Origin: Vulgatibacter incomptus_A
Lineage (GTDB): Bacteria > Myxococcota > Myxococcia > Myxococcales > Vulgatibacteraceae
Assembly (NCBI GenBank): GCA_040391605.1
Contig: JBEBXK010000006.1
Span: 66,029 to 130,028, forward strand
DNA: 64,000 nucleotides
Direction of reading: 5' to 3'
A program made the position numbers and the translations under genes. Below the pieces are notes generated by a model. It was not told the origin of the DNA. It saw nothing but the letters and a program-made list of their open reading frames with translations, and did not search any database. Of this stretch, positions 50,890 to 60,453 are shown piece by piece (position 1 is the stretch's first letter; every line of letters begins with the position of its first letter).

Positions 50890-53800
50890 CGGGGCATCCA
50901 CACGCGCACCATGGAGAGCAACTTGTCGAGGACGATCGGCTTGGCGAGGTAGTCGTTGGCGCCGGCATCGAGGCATTCCTGCCGATCGTTGGGCATCGCC
51001 TTCGCCGTCAGGGCGATGATGGGGAGCTCGGCGTAGTGGGTCTGCTTGCGGATCTCGCGGGTGGCCGTCAGCCCATCCATCTCCGGCATCATGATGTCCA
51101 TCAGCACGAGGTCCACGGGGGGGCCCCGGTGGATGCGGTCCAGGGCTTCCTTGCCGTTGCGGGCGATCTCGATGGTGGCGCCCTTGGGCTCGAGGGCGCT
51201 GGTGAGGGCGAAGAGGTTCCGCACGTCGTCTTCCACCAGGAGGATCCGCCGCCCCTCGAAGATCGCCTCGCGATCGCGGGCGACCTGGAGCATGCGGCGC
51301 TTCTCCGGGGGGAGCTCCGACTCCACCTGGTGCAGGAAGAGGGTGACCTCCTCGAGGAGGCGCTCCGGAGATCGGGCCCCTTTGACGATGATCGACTTGG
51401 CGTGTTGCCGCAGCCGTCCCTCCTCCTCGGCGGTGAGCGCCCTCGCCGTGTAGACGATCACCGGAGGACACGAGGTCTCGTCTTCGCCCATCCTGGCGAG
51501 AAGATCGAAGCCGCTCGTCTCCTGGAGCATGAGATCGAGGACGACGCAGTCGAAGGTGGTGGAGCGCAGCTTCTCCAGCGCCTCGTCGGCGGTCGCCACC
51601 GAGGTGATCTCCACGCCGTCCACGTCGAGCAGCCGGTGGATGGCGTCGCGTTGGATGTCCTCGTCCTCGACGACCAGGATCTTGCGGACGTGACGGGACA
51701 GGTGGGCCTCCAGCCGCGCAAAGGCCGCGGCCAGCTCCTCATGCTTCACGGGCTTGAGAGCGTAGCCGATCGCCCCCATCTCCAGGGCGACCTGCTGGTA
51801 GTCGTGGAGGGAGACCACGTGGATCGGGATGTGACGGGTCTCGGGGCCTCGCTTGAGGAGCTCGAGGACCGCGAGGCCCGAGTGGTCCGGGAGGCCGATG
51901 TCCAGCACGACGGCGACGGGACGGAACTCGCGTATGAGCTGTAGACCTTCTTCGGCGCTGCGGGCGACCACGCATCGGAAGTTGAGATCCCGGGCGAGGT
52001 CGCGAAGAATCGACGCGAAGATCGGATCGTCCTCGATGGCCAGGACGATCCGCGATGAGTCTCCCGGCGCGTCGCGATCGTCGTCGAAGGCGGCGATGGG
52101 CGCGCGGGGGGGAGCCGGATCGATGACCGGTCGGAGGGCGCCTGGGGCCGCGGCGGTCAAGGTGGGCTCGTTCCGGATCGCCTCCGGGCGCGTCGGCAGG
52201 GTGAGGATGAAGCGGCTCCCCTCCATGGGCGCGCTCTCCAGGCGGATGTCTCCGCCGAGGAGGAAGGCCAGCTCCCGGGAGATCGAGAGGCCGAGGCCGG
52301 TGCCGCCATGCCTGCGGCTGGTGGTGCCATCCGCCTGACGGAAGGCCTCGAAGATCACGGCGTGCTGATCGGAGGGGATTCCGATGCCGGTGTCCTCCAC
52401 CGTGATCGCGACCTGCCCCGAGGCGGAGGGCGCTGCGCGCAGCTCGATCGATCCCTCCTGGGTGAACTTGATCGCGTTCGAGAGGAGGTTGGTGAGGATC
52501 TGCTGGAGGCGCCGCGGGTCTGTCTCGACCGTCCCGGGACAGCCCGCGTCGATGGAGACACTGAGTGAGAGGTTCTTATCCTTGGCCATCTGCCGGAATC
52601 GGCCCTCGATCCCTTCGAGGTGCCGAGCGAGGTGGACCGGCTCGAGGTTCACCTCGGTCTTGCCCGACTCGATCTTCGCGAGGTCGAGGATGTCGTTGAT
52701 CAACGCGAGGAGGTCATTGCCGGCGGTGTAGATATTCGAGGCGAACTGGACCTGCTCCTCGCTGAGGTTGCCGGGCTTGTTGTCCGCGAGGAGCTTGGCG
52801 AGGATCAGGGTGCTGTTCAAGGGCGTGCGCAGCTCGTGCGACATATTCGCGAGGAACTCGGATTTATAGCGGCTCGAACGGCCGAGCTCGGAGGCCTTGC
52901 GCTGCAGCAGATCCCGCGTGAGGAGGAGCTGCTCCTGCTGGGCCTGGAGGGTGTGGGCCTGCTCCGTCAGCGTGGCGTTGGTCTCCTCCAGCTCGGCGTG
53001 TTGGGCCTCCAAACGCGCTTGGGAGGCCTTGAGCGCCTGGGTCTGCTCCTCGAGCTCCTCGTTGGTGACGGCCAGCTCGTGCTTCTGCTCCTGCAGCTCC
53101 TCGGCCTGCCGTCGGGTCTCCTCGAGGAGCTCGGCCTTGCGCATCCGCTGCCTCGCGGAGCGAAAGGCGACGCCGATGGGCTCCGCCGCCCTCTCCAGGA
53201 GGTCGCGTGACGCGGGGGACGGGGGTGAGAAGAAGCCCAGCTCGACGACGCCGGTGACGATCCCATCGGCTCGCGCCGGGACGATGACGAGGGTGCGGGG
53301 GATCGCGGCGCCGATCCCCGAGCGCACCTGGACGTAGTCCTCCGGGACGTCGTCGATGACCAGGGTCTGCGGCTCCGTCGCCGCCTGGCCTACGAGCGAT
53401 TCCCCGATCGTGAAGGCTTTACTTGGGGTGATGGATGCGCCCATCGCGAAGCCGCCGCAGGGGATCAGCTCGCCGGAGTCGTTGATGATGAACGAACAGC
53501 TCAGCGGCGCACCCAGGTATCTCGCGAGGAACGACGCGATGTTCTTGCCGAGCTCCCGTAGCTCCTGCTCCCCGCGCATCACCAGGGCGAGCTCGGTGCG
53601 TCCCTGCTTGATCCAGTCTTCCTGCAGCATCCGGACCTTGTTCGCGACGAAGAGCCTGCCAAAGACGCCGAGCAGGCAGAGCACCACCATGATGATGCCG
53701 CGGTTCCAGGGAGCGAGGGCCGTGACCAGCGGATCGAGGACAGGCGCCGTGAGGAAGTAGCCGACGGCGACCAGGACGCTGGTCAGGAAGCCGAGGAGGA

Positions 53801-53966
53801 GAGGGAGCGCGGGGCGCGTGGACTGCAGGGAGAGGATCAGCGGGGCGACGTAGAGGGCCCAGACCGCGAGGCCGAGCTCTCCCATCGTGTCGAGGACGAA
53901 GGTGAGGGCGATCAGCGCGGCGATCAGAACGTAGAGTCCGGGCGATTGCTTGATGCGGCTCTGCAT
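50886..53966 (-). CDS. Hybrid sensor histidine kinase with three receiver domains
   Basis: A 1026-residue membrane sensor. Four hydrophobic segments at about 10-110 form the anchor, followed by a GAF-like domain (about 125-270), a long coiled coil (about 275-365), the dimerisation box with His377 (NMSHELRTPLN), the ATPase domain (NLLSNAIKF, GGTGLGLSISREL), then three REC domains with Asp689 (VVLDIGLPDHSG), Asp811 (VVLDLMLQETSG) and Asp957 (VLMDIMMPEMDG). This layout is typical of gliding and developmental regulators in myxobacteria. It leads the kinase-CheR-kinase operon. The signal is unknown. Confidence 0.95.
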   Translation of the reverse strand: MQSRIKQSPGLYVLIAALIALTFVLDTMGELGLAVWALYVAPLILSLQSTRPALPLLLGFLTSVLVAVGYFLTAPVLDPLVTALAPWNRGIIMVVLCLLGVFGRLFVANKVRMLQEDWIKQGRTELALVMRGEQELRELGKNIASFLARYLGAPLSCSFIINDSGELIPCGGFAMGASITPSKAFTIGESLVGQAATEPQTLVIDDVPEDYVQVRSGIGAAIPRTLVIVPARADGIVTGVVELGFFSPPSPASRDLLERAAEPIGVAFRSARQRMRKAELLEETRRQAEELQEQKHELAVTNEELEEQTQALKASQARLEAQHAELEETNATLTEQAHTLQAQQEQLLLTRDLLQRKASELGRSSRYKSEFLANMSHELRTPLNSTLILAKLLADNKPGNLSEEQVQFASNIYTAGNDLLALINDILDLAKIESGKTEVNLEPVHLARHLEGIEGRFRQMAKDKNLSLSVSIDAGCPGTVETDPRRLQQILTNLLSNAIKFTQEGSIELRAAPSASGQVAITVEDTGIGIPSDQHAVIFEAFRQADGTTSRRHGGTGLGLSISRELAFLLGGDIRLESAPMEGSRFILTLPTRPEAIRNEPTLTAAAPGALRPVIDPAPPRAPIAAFDDDRDAPGDSSRIVLAIEDDPIFASILRDLARDLNFRCVVARSAEEGLQLIREFRPVAVVLDIGLPDHSGLAVLELLKRGPETRHIPIHVVSLHDYQQVALEMGAIGYALKPVKHEELAAAFARLEAHLSRHVRKILVVEDEDIQRDAIHRLLDVDGVEITSVATADEALEKLRSTTFDCVVLDLMLQETSGFDLLARMGEDETSCPPVIVYTARALTAEEEGRLRQHAKSIIVKGARSPERLLEEVTLFLHQVESELPPEKRRMLQVARDREAIFEGRRILLVEDDVRNLFALTSALEPKGATIEIARNGKEALDRIHRGPPVDLVLMDIMMPEMDGLTATREIRKQTHYAELPIIALTAKAMPNDRQECLDAGANDYLAKPIVLDKLLSMVRVWMPR

Positions 53967-54146
53967 CGACGGTCTCCTGACGCAAAAGACGTCGGACGTC
54001 GGCGGATGGGAGGGGCGTCGACGTCCGGCTCGCGGCGGACATGGCTGTGAGTTGCAGGAGCAGACGCTACAGCGATGGGTATCCGGTGGGCAATGGAGGA
54101 TTCGGCGATCGCCCAGGCCGTCACTATGAGTGTTGGATAGCAGACA

Positions 54147-55580
54147 TCATGCTGCCTGCTGTAGAGCTCGATCGAGGCGGTCTCCGCCGATCCGGACAGC
54201 GGCGGCGATCCCGAGGAGGCCCGGCACGATCGCGACCAGGTAGGCCGCGCCGATGCTGCCGTGGGACGACCAGCCCCATGCGGCGGTCCAATCCACCGCG
54301 GCGCCGGCGAGCCCGGCACCCAACGCGATGCCAAGGTTCTCGGCTAGGTTGAGGGAGGAGGAGGTCTGCCCCTCCTGCCCCGGCGGCGCCAGGCCGAGGA
54401 CGATCACGGAGAGGGTGGGGTAGACCAGACCCATCCCCAGCGCGGCGAGGGCCCAGCAGGCGATGGCCAGCGGGATCGGGACGCCCTCGAGGAGCACGGC
54501 GGCAGCGAGCAGCGCCACACCGGCCACCACCACCGAGAAGCCGACGACGGCGCGGCGCGAGCGGGTCGCCTCGCCGAAGGCGCCGTCCAGCCGGGCCTGG
54601 AGCCAGGTGCCGCCGAACCAGGTACACGCCGCCGCCGAGAGAGCGAGGCCGGCACCGCCGGGGGAGAGGCCTCGCAACGAGGTGAGGCCCAACGGCAGGA
54701 ACGCCTCGGCGCCGAAGTAGCAGTAGCAGAGGAGCGCGCGGGTCAGCAGACCGGCGGGCAGTCCCGGCCGCGCGGAGAGGATCCCGACAGGGAGCAGATG
54801 GCGCCCGGCCTCTGCGGCGAGGCCGATCCCCAGGAGCGAGACGAGGGCGCCCGTCCAGGCGTGGTGGGAGAGGCCTGCCAGGAAGAGCCCCACGCCGGCG
54901 GCGAGCCGCAGCGCCCGCAGCAGGTTCCTCCCATCGAAGGGCTCCCGGCTGGACCTTCGTGCCCCTGCAGGCGTGATCCCTTCAGAGACGCCGAGCCGCC
55001 GCAGCGACGGCAGCATCAGCAAAGGCACGGCCAGCAGGAGGGGAATGAGGCCCAGGAAGACGGCGCGCCAGCTCAGATGATCCGCGAGGAGGCCCGCCAC
55101 CGCGGGCCCGATCAGCGCGGGGAGCACCCACGCGCTGGAGATCAGGGCCATCACGCGCGCGCGCAGATGGTCGGGGAAGCCCAGGCGCACCGTGAGGTAG
55201 GCGGTGGTCATCACCGCCCCGCCTCCGAGCCCCTGGAGCGCGCGTCCGACGATGAAGGCGGGCCACGTGGTGGCGAGCCCCGCCACCAGGAGGCCGGCGG
55301 CGGCGAAGAGGAGGCCCGTGACGAAGGGCGCGCTCGGCCCCTTGGCGTCCGCCGCCTGGCCGGTGGCGATGGTCCCCACCACGTTGGCCAGCATGAAGGC
55401 GCTGAACGCCCAGCCATAGCCGCCGAGGCCGCCGAGCTCCCCCGAGACCACGGGGAGGATCGTGGCCACCGACATCGCCTCGAAGGCGATCAGGGAGACG
55501 CTGATCACGACGCCGATGCAGAGCGCGCCGCGCCCCGAGCCAAAGAGGCTCTCCCGATCTCCACCTTCCGCTCGCGCCAC
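54147..55580 (-). CDS. MFS transporter (drug/H+ antiporter type)
   Basis: A 477-residue major facilitator with about 14 hydrophobic segments. The early SFSAFMLANVVGTIATGQAAD contains the loop 2-3 Asp region and VGRALQGLGGGAVMTTAYLTV is the antiporter motif C-like segment with adjacent Gly residues. This is typical of the DHA2/DHA1 efflux families. It starts with GTG 55580 after GGAG. The opposite-strand neighbour is a TonB-dependent receptor, 424 bp away. Substrate unknown; export of a siderophore is possible given the iron genes next to it, but that is inference from location only. Confidence 0.92.
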   Translation of the reverse strand: MARAEGGDRESLFGSGRGALCIGVVISVSLIAFEAMSVATILPVVSGELGGLGGYGWAFSAFMLANVVGTIATGQAADAKGPSAPFVTGLLFAAAGLLVAGLATTWPAFIVGRALQGLGGGAVMTTAYLTVRLGFPDHLRARVMALISSAWVLPALIGPAVAGLLADHLSWRAVFLGLIPLLLAVPLLMLPSLRRLGVSEGITPAGARRSSREPFDGRNLLRALRLAAGVGLFLAGLSHHAWTGALVSLLGIGLAAEAGRHLLPVGILSARPGLPAGLLTRALLCYCYFGAEAFLPLGLTSLRGLSPGGAGLALSAAACTWFGGTWLQARLDGAFGEATRSRRAVVGFSVVVAGVALLAAAVLLEGVPIPLAIACWALAALGMGLVYPTLSVIVLGLAPPGQEGQTSSSLNLAENLGIALGAGLAGAAVDWTAAWGWSSHGSIGAAYLVAIVPGLLGIAAAVRIGGDRLDRALQQAA

Positions 55581-55925
55581 GAAGCTCCTCTATCTGAATG
55601 TTCGTTGAAAAACGATCGGCCTTCGCGTCGGAGGCGAGTGGGCGCCAGCAAAGAGCGGTAGCGCGCAACGCGGGTGAAAAGCCCGCCCCTGGCTTTCAGA
55701 GCGCGATTGTTTCACAGGCTCTCTTGCGAACTCGAGTCGAGCCAACGCGAGGAGGAGCCGCAGCGCGCGGCGCCCATGAAGAGATCGCCCCCACCTTTCG
55801 GGAGGCATTCTTGAAACAGGATCGGAGCGCCTGCCCTTCCATCGGTAATGGGGATGCCCCCGCGCCGCGAAACGCGGCCTTCCGTCGACGCCTTCGTAGC
55901 GATGGGGCGCTCGCGAGGAGATCGC

Positions 55926-55983
55926 TTGACAGCCTCCTTGGAGTGGCCTAGATCATGGGTCATGATTTTGAGAATAGTTCTCA
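55926..55983 (+). promoter_or_regulatory. Promoter with Fur-box-like palindrome upstream of the TonB receptor
   Basis: TTGACA (55926-55931) is a perfect -35 element; 17 bp later TAGATC is a weak -10. Further down, TGAGAAT-A-GTTCTCA (55969-55983) is a 7-1-7 inverted repeat with six of seven pairs matching, resembling the Fur core TGATAAT-N-ATTATCA. It ends 21 bp before the receptor ATG. The rest of the 424-bp divergent gap (55581-56004) shows no other recognised element. Confidence 0.6.
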
Positions 55984-56004
55984 TAATCGCAAGACGGACC
56001 CAGG

Positions 56005-58095
56005 ATGATCTGCCCCTCCCCTCGCCTGTCCGGCATCCAGCGCCGCGCTCCCTCCATGGCCGCATGCCTCTGCTTTCTCCTGCTCCCCACCGCCGCGGCC
56101 GCAGCCGCCGATGAGCCCGCTGCCACCGAGGCTCCCGGGGAGGTCCCTGCCGAATCCCAGCAGGTGGAAGAGTCGGCGGCAAAGGCGGCCCCACAGCCGG
56201 CCTACGAGCTGGAGACCGTCACGGTGACCGCGACCCGCAACGAGCGGGAGGTGAGCACGGCGCCTGCCAGCGTCAGCGTGATCACGTCGGCCGAGTTGGA
56301 GCGGATGCCGGTGGGCGATCTCACCGACGCGATCCGGGACGTGCCCGGCGTGAGCCTCAGCGCCGGTTCGCAAGGGCGACGCGGCATCAACATCCGCGGC
56401 ATGGGGGCCTCCTACACCCTGATCCTGATCGACGGGAAGCGGGTGAACTCCAACGAGGCGGTCTTCCGCCACAACGACCTCGACATCGGCATGGTGCCGA
56501 CGGAGGCCATCGAACGCATCGAGGTGGTCCGCGGTTCGATGTCCTCGCTCTATGGCTCCGAGGCGTTGGGCGGGGTGATCAACATCGTCACCAAGCCCGT
56601 CTCCAACGAGTGGAGGGCTGGCATCGACGCCAAGGGCCAGACCCCCTTGAACGGCACCGACGGCGAGGAGCTGCACTCGAGCGTCTACGTCAGCGGCCCC
56701 CTGATCCAGGACAAGCTGGGGATCCGGCTCACCGGTGCCTTCGATCAGCGGCTGCCGTGGCGCGGCGCCGACAACCCGGGCGGCGCGGTGCTCGACGCCA
56801 GCGGAGGGCCGGTGAGCCGGCCGGACGGCAGCCCGGTCTATCGCGGCGATCTGGCGACCTTGGAGGGCCGCAGGGATCACAACGGCAGGGCGCGGCTGGT
56901 CTGGACGCCGGATCGGCGCCAGTCGATCGCGGCGGAGTACGGGCAGGCCTATCAGACTCGTGAAGGTGAGTACTACATACAGTCCTATGGCGTGGCGGAC
57001 AGCCGGGTCGATCGTCAGGACTTCGTGCTCAGCCACGACGGCAGGTGGGAGTGGGGCTCGTCCCAGCTCCGCGGCTATCGGGAGGCGGTGGACACCGCGC
57101 CGGACGAGCTGCACCAGCAGAATTGGGTGCTGGAGGGGAACTCCACCGTCTTCTTCGGCGATCACGCCCTCACCTTCGGCGCGGAGGGCCGCTGGACGGA
57201 TCTGGAGGCCATCGACACCTTCACCACCAGCGGCAGCGCCTCCGTCTCACAGCAGGCGATCTTCGCCCAGGACGAGTACCAGCTGACCGAGGCCGTCTCC
57301 CTCCTCCTGGGCGGCCGCCTCGATCACCACGAGAACTTCGGCCTGCACGCCACGCCCCGCGGCTACGTGGTCTACACGCCGGTGGACGCGCTCACCTTCA
57401 AGGGCGGCGTGGGGACGGGCTTTCGCGCGCCGACCCTGCGCCAGCTCAGCGAGGAGTCCATCGTGACGAGCTGCCGCGGCGCCTGTGCGATCGTCGGCAA
57501 CCCCAACCTCGATCCGGAGCGGAGCGTCAGCTACGAGGTGTCTGCCGCCTACGAGCCGAGGGGCTGGGGCGTGGGCGCGACCTTCTTCCAGAACGACGTC
57601 AGCGATCTGATCGACACGCCCCGCGGCGCAGGGGTGGAGCCTGCGGGGCAGACGGACGAGGGCCTGGACATCTACCTGCCGCGGAACGTCGACAAGGCCC
57701 GCCTGCGGGGCGTGGAGACCTTCGCGCGGGTCGAGCCCCTGCGCGTGCTGCGCATCAGCCTGAACCATACCTTCGTGGAGTCGCGGGACGTCGAAGCGGA
57801 CGAGGAGCTGGACAACCGCCCGAGGCACGTGGTCAACGGCCAGGTCGATTGGAAGGTGGGCTGGCAGCTGGGGGTCTTCGCGAGGGGGCAGTACATCGGC
57901 GAGCAGAAGAGCGGCGACCTGACCCTCGACGGCTACGCCCTCTTCGACGCGGGGCTGAGCTATCGGCCCGTCGAGACCTTCGGCCTCACCGTGGGGATGC
58001 TGAACCTCGCGGACGCGCGGACCGACAGCGGAGATGGATACACCTACCAGGAGCGGGGCAGGACCCTCTACCTGGGGATGAACGCCAGGTATTAG
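56005..58095 (+). CDS. TonB-dependent outer-membrane receptor (iron-compound uptake)
   Basis: A 696-residue receptor. A signal region (MAACLCFLLLPTAAAAA) is followed by the plug: ETVTVTATRNEREVSTAP (TonB-box-like), GVSLSAGSQGRRGINIRGMG, and GSMSSLYGSEALGGVINIVTK. A 22-strand beta-barrel with FGLTVGMLNLADARTDSG and a terminal aromatic (MNARY) completes it. The pattern is close to CirA/IrgA-type siderophore receptors. A Fur-like palindrome lies upstream; a TonB-like protein gene follows after 9 bp, supporting an iron-uptake unit. Confidence 0.95.
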   Translation: MICPSPRLSGIQRRAPSMAACLCFLLLPTAAAAAADEPAATEAPGEVPAESQQVEESAAKAAPQPAYELETVTVTATRNEREVSTAPASVSVITSAELERMPVGDLTDAIRDVPGVSLSAGSQGRRGINIRGMGASYTLILIDGKRVNSNEAVFRHNDLDIGMVPTEAIERIEVVRGSMSSLYGSEALGGVINIVTKPVSNEWRAGIDAKGQTPLNGTDGEELHSSVYVSGPLIQDKLGIRLTGAFDQRLPWRGADNPGGAVLDASGGPVSRPDGSPVYRGDLATLEGRRDHNGRARLVWTPDRRQSIAAEYGQAYQTREGEYYIQSYGVADSRVDRQDFVLSHDGRWEWGSSQLRGYREAVDTAPDELHQQNWVLEGNSTVFFGDHALTFGAEGRWTDLEAIDTFTTSGSASVSQQAIFAQDEYQLTEAVSLLLGGRLDHHENFGLHATPRGYVVYTPVDALTFKGGVGTGFRAPTLRQLSEESIVTSCRGACAIVGNPNLDPERSVSYEVSAAYEPRGWGVGATFFQNDVSDLIDTPRGAGVEPAGQTDEGLDIYLPRNVDKARLRGVETFARVEPLRVLRISLNHTFVESRDVEADEELDNRPRHVVNGQVDWKVGWQLGVFARGQYIGEQKSGDLTLDGYALFDAGLSYRPVETFGLTVGMLNLADARTDSGDGYTYQERGRTLYLGMNARY

Positions 58096-58104
58096 GAGGC
58101 GATG

Positions 58105-58998
58105 ATGACGCCGGACGACGAGCTCCAGCTCCCTTCCCAGGTCCCGGACGACATGGATCCGACGCCCTTCGGGAGGCAGGTGCGCCAGAGCCGCAGGTTC
58201 TCCTGGCCCGTGATCGGATCGGTGGCGGTGCACGGCGTCCTCGTGGCGGGCGCGCTGATGATCGAGGCGCCCGCCGCCGCCCGAAGCGATCAGCCCGTCG
58301 AGATCATGATGATGACCCGCCTGGTCTCCCCGGCGGGGGGCGGTGGGGCCGCCGCGGTGGCCGAGGCGCCCGCTGCAGCGCCAGCCGCCCGGCCGATCCG
58401 CGAGGCCCGGCCTCGCATCCGGAAGGCGAAGCCGAAGCCCGAGGTCTCCGCGGCGCCACGGCCGACGCCCGCTGCTGCCGAGGAGCTTCCTCCGGAGCCT
58501 GTGGAGCTCGTCGACGAGGATCTCGCCGAGGCGGTCGAGGAGCCGGAAGACTCGCTCCTCGCTTCGGCCGATGACGAGGGCTCGTCGAGCGTTGGCGTCG
58601 AGGGTGGGTTCACAGGCGGCGGGCCCATGGGCGTGGGCGGCGGCGATCTCCTCGCCATGGGCGGTGGGGTGGGCAGCGGCATGGGCAGCGCCTTCGGCAC
58701 CGGCCTCGTCGATGGATCGCGCGCGGCGGTCGCTCCCAAGATCCGCGAGCAGGTCCAGCCGGACTATCCGAGGGTGGCCCGGCGCCGAGGGATCGAGGGC
58801 CTCGTCGTGCTGCACCTGGTGGTCGGCAGGGATGGGGCGGTGGAGCCCGCGTACACCAAGGTGCTCGAGTCGGTCCCGGGGCTGGACGCCGCCGCCGTCG
58901 CCGCCGCCAATCGTTGGCGATTCAGCCCGGCGCGAGACTCGTCGGGATCGGCGCTTCGATCCTTCATCCGCCTGCCCATCCGCTTCTCGCTTCGTTAG
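58105..58998 (+). CDS. TonB-like energy transducer
   Basis: A 297-residue protein with a cytoplasmic start, one N-terminal membrane segment (WPVIGSVAVHGVLVAGALMI), an Ala/Pro/Lys-rich linker (RKAKPKPEVSAAPRPTPAAA), a Gly/Met-rich stretch and a C-terminal TonB domain (IREQVQPDYPRVARRRGIEG and NRWRFSPARDSSG). The periplasmic linker is Gly-rich rather than mainly Pro-rich, which is atypical. ATG 58105 has the better spacing from AGGAGG than ATG 58102. It probably energises the receptor encoded just upstream. ExbB and ExbD are not in the window, so it must borrow them from elsewhere. Confidence 0.9.
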   Translation: MTPDDELQLPSQVPDDMDPTPFGRQVRQSRRFSWPVIGSVAVHGVLVAGALMIEAPAAARSDQPVEIMMMTRLVSPAGGGGAAAVAEAPAAAPAARPIREARPRIRKAKPKPEVSAAPRPTPAAAEELPPEPVELVDEDLAEAVEEPEDSLLASADDEGSSSVGVEGGFTGGGPMGVGGGDLLAMGGGVGSGMGSAFGTGLVDGSRAAVAPKIREQVQPDYPRVARRRGIEGLVVLHLVVGRDGAVEPAYTKVLESVPGLDAAAVAAANRWRFSPARDSSGSALRSFIRLPIRFSLR

Positions 58999-59132
58999 GC
59001 TGCGCTGCGAGGCGGAGGCGAGCGAGCGCATGAGGAGATCGTCCTTCGCCTGGCGCGAGCTGGCCGGTGGGCTCCGGGCGCGCTTGCAGCCTCTGTGTCG
59101 CCTGTAGGCACACTCTCCGAGCAGGTCCTCAG

Positions 59133-60326
59133 ATGTTTCGAAAGACCCTCTTCTGGATGCACCTGGGCTCCGGCGTCGTCGTGGGCCTGGTGGTGGCGCT
59201 GATGTCGTTCACCGGGATCGCCCTGGCGTTCCAGCCGCAGGTAGAGGGATGGCTGCGCGCCGGACTCTACGAGCTGGAGGTGGATGCGGCGGCTCCGCGG
59301 CTCCCCCTCGAGGCGCTCCGAGGGATGGCGGAGGCGGCGCGGAAGCAGGAGTCCGCCACGGCGATCACCGTCCCCGCCGCCCCCAACGCCGCCGTCGCGA
59401 TCCACTTCGGCCGCGCGGGTGTCTCGTATTGGCATCCCAACACAGGCGTCCAGCTCGAGGATCCGGCGGCGGCGTGGTCCGGGCGCTTCGCCGCGCTCAG
59501 GGATTGGCATCGCTGGCTCGGCGCACAGGCGGATGGCCGCGCGTTGGGCCGAGCCATCACTGGTGCTTGCAATTTCGCTTTTGTATTCTTGATCGTCTCG
59601 GGGCTCTACCTCTGGTTCCCGCGCAGGTGGACCCGGCGGACCTTCGCCGGCGTCGCGAGCTTTCGAAGGGGGCTCCGCGGCAAGGCCCGGGATTTCAACT
59701 GGCACCATGTGATCGGCTTCTGGTCGCTGCCCGTGTTGCTCGTGCTCGCGGCGTCCGGGGTGGTGATCTCCTATGATTGGGCGCATCGACTGGTCTTTGC
59801 GGTGGCGGGGAGCGAGGCGCCGGTCGGACGCCCGGGCCCACCCCGGATCGAGGTAAAGGCACCTGCCGGCGCGGCGCCGCTGCCACTCGATGCCCTCGTC
59901 GAGCGCGCGCGGCTCGAGGCCCCGCTGGCGACGGAGCTGCGCGCGACCCTGGCGCCCCCCGCTGACGAAGGCGTGACCGCCCAGCACCTCAGCATCCGGG
60001 AGGCCGGCGCCTTCCCTCCCTTCGCGAGCTTGAGCCTCTCGCTGGATCCCCACGGAGGCGAGGTCCTCCATCGGATGGCCTTCTCCGAGCAAGATCGGGG
60101 CAGGCGGCTGCGAGGCTGGCTGCGATTCCTCCACACCGGGGAGGCCCTCGGCTGGCCGGGCCAGCTCGTCGCCGCCGTGGCCTCGGCGGGATCGTTGGTC
60201 CTGGTCTGGACCGGCTTCGCCCTCGCCTGGCGGCGCTACGCCTGGTGGCGCCGCAAATCCGCCGTCTCCGGCGCGCGGATCATCCGGAAGGCCCCGGCGA
60301 TCGAGGGGCCGGACGCCAGCCTCTGA
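59133..60326 (+). CDS. PepSY-associated TM (siderophore reductase-like) protein
   Basis: A 397-residue membrane protein of the PepSY_TM/PiuB family, with about four membrane helices. The first (LFWMHLGSGVVVGLVVALMS) holds the family WMHLxxG segment; the DWHRWLGA, NWHHVIGFWS and FLHTGEALG segments supply His that may bind haem. PepSY-TM proteins next to TonB receptors are linked to reductive iron release from siderophores. A small cluster of A/T-ending codons lies near 59557-59600. It follows the TonB gene by 134 bp. Confidence 0.88.
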   Translation: MFRKTLFWMHLGSGVVVGLVVALMSFTGIALAFQPQVEGWLRAGLYELEVDAAAPRLPLEALRGMAEAARKQESATAITVPAAPNAAVAIHFGRAGVSYWHPNTGVQLEDPAAAWSGRFAALRDWHRWLGAQADGRALGRAITGACNFAFVFLIVSGLYLWFPRRWTRRTFAGVASFRRGLRGKARDFNWHHVIGFWSLPVLLVLAASGVVISYDWAHRLVFAVAGSEAPVGRPGPPRIEVKAPAGAAPLPLDALVERARLEAPLATELRATLAPPADEGVTAQHLSIREAGAFPPFASLSLSLDPHGGEVLHRMAFSEQDRGRRLRGWLRFLHTGEALGWPGQLVAAVASAGSLVLVWTGFALAWRRYAWWRRKSAVSGARIIRKAPAIEGPDASL

Positions 60327-60453
60327 CGAAGGCGGGGCTCGGCGAGCGGGGTGGAACCATCTGCGGTCGTAGGCATCCCAGGAGCTTCCTCGGCGCTTCT
60401 CGCGCGAGGTCCAAGCGGGCGGCCTCGGGCCCTGGCCCACGGAAGGTGGTTGG

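Noticed and set aside
50065..51471. A longer CheR starting far upstream
   Set aside because: The extra N-terminal part is a shadow of the hybrid kinase's last receiver domains; ATG 50889 with an ATGA overlap is the natural start.
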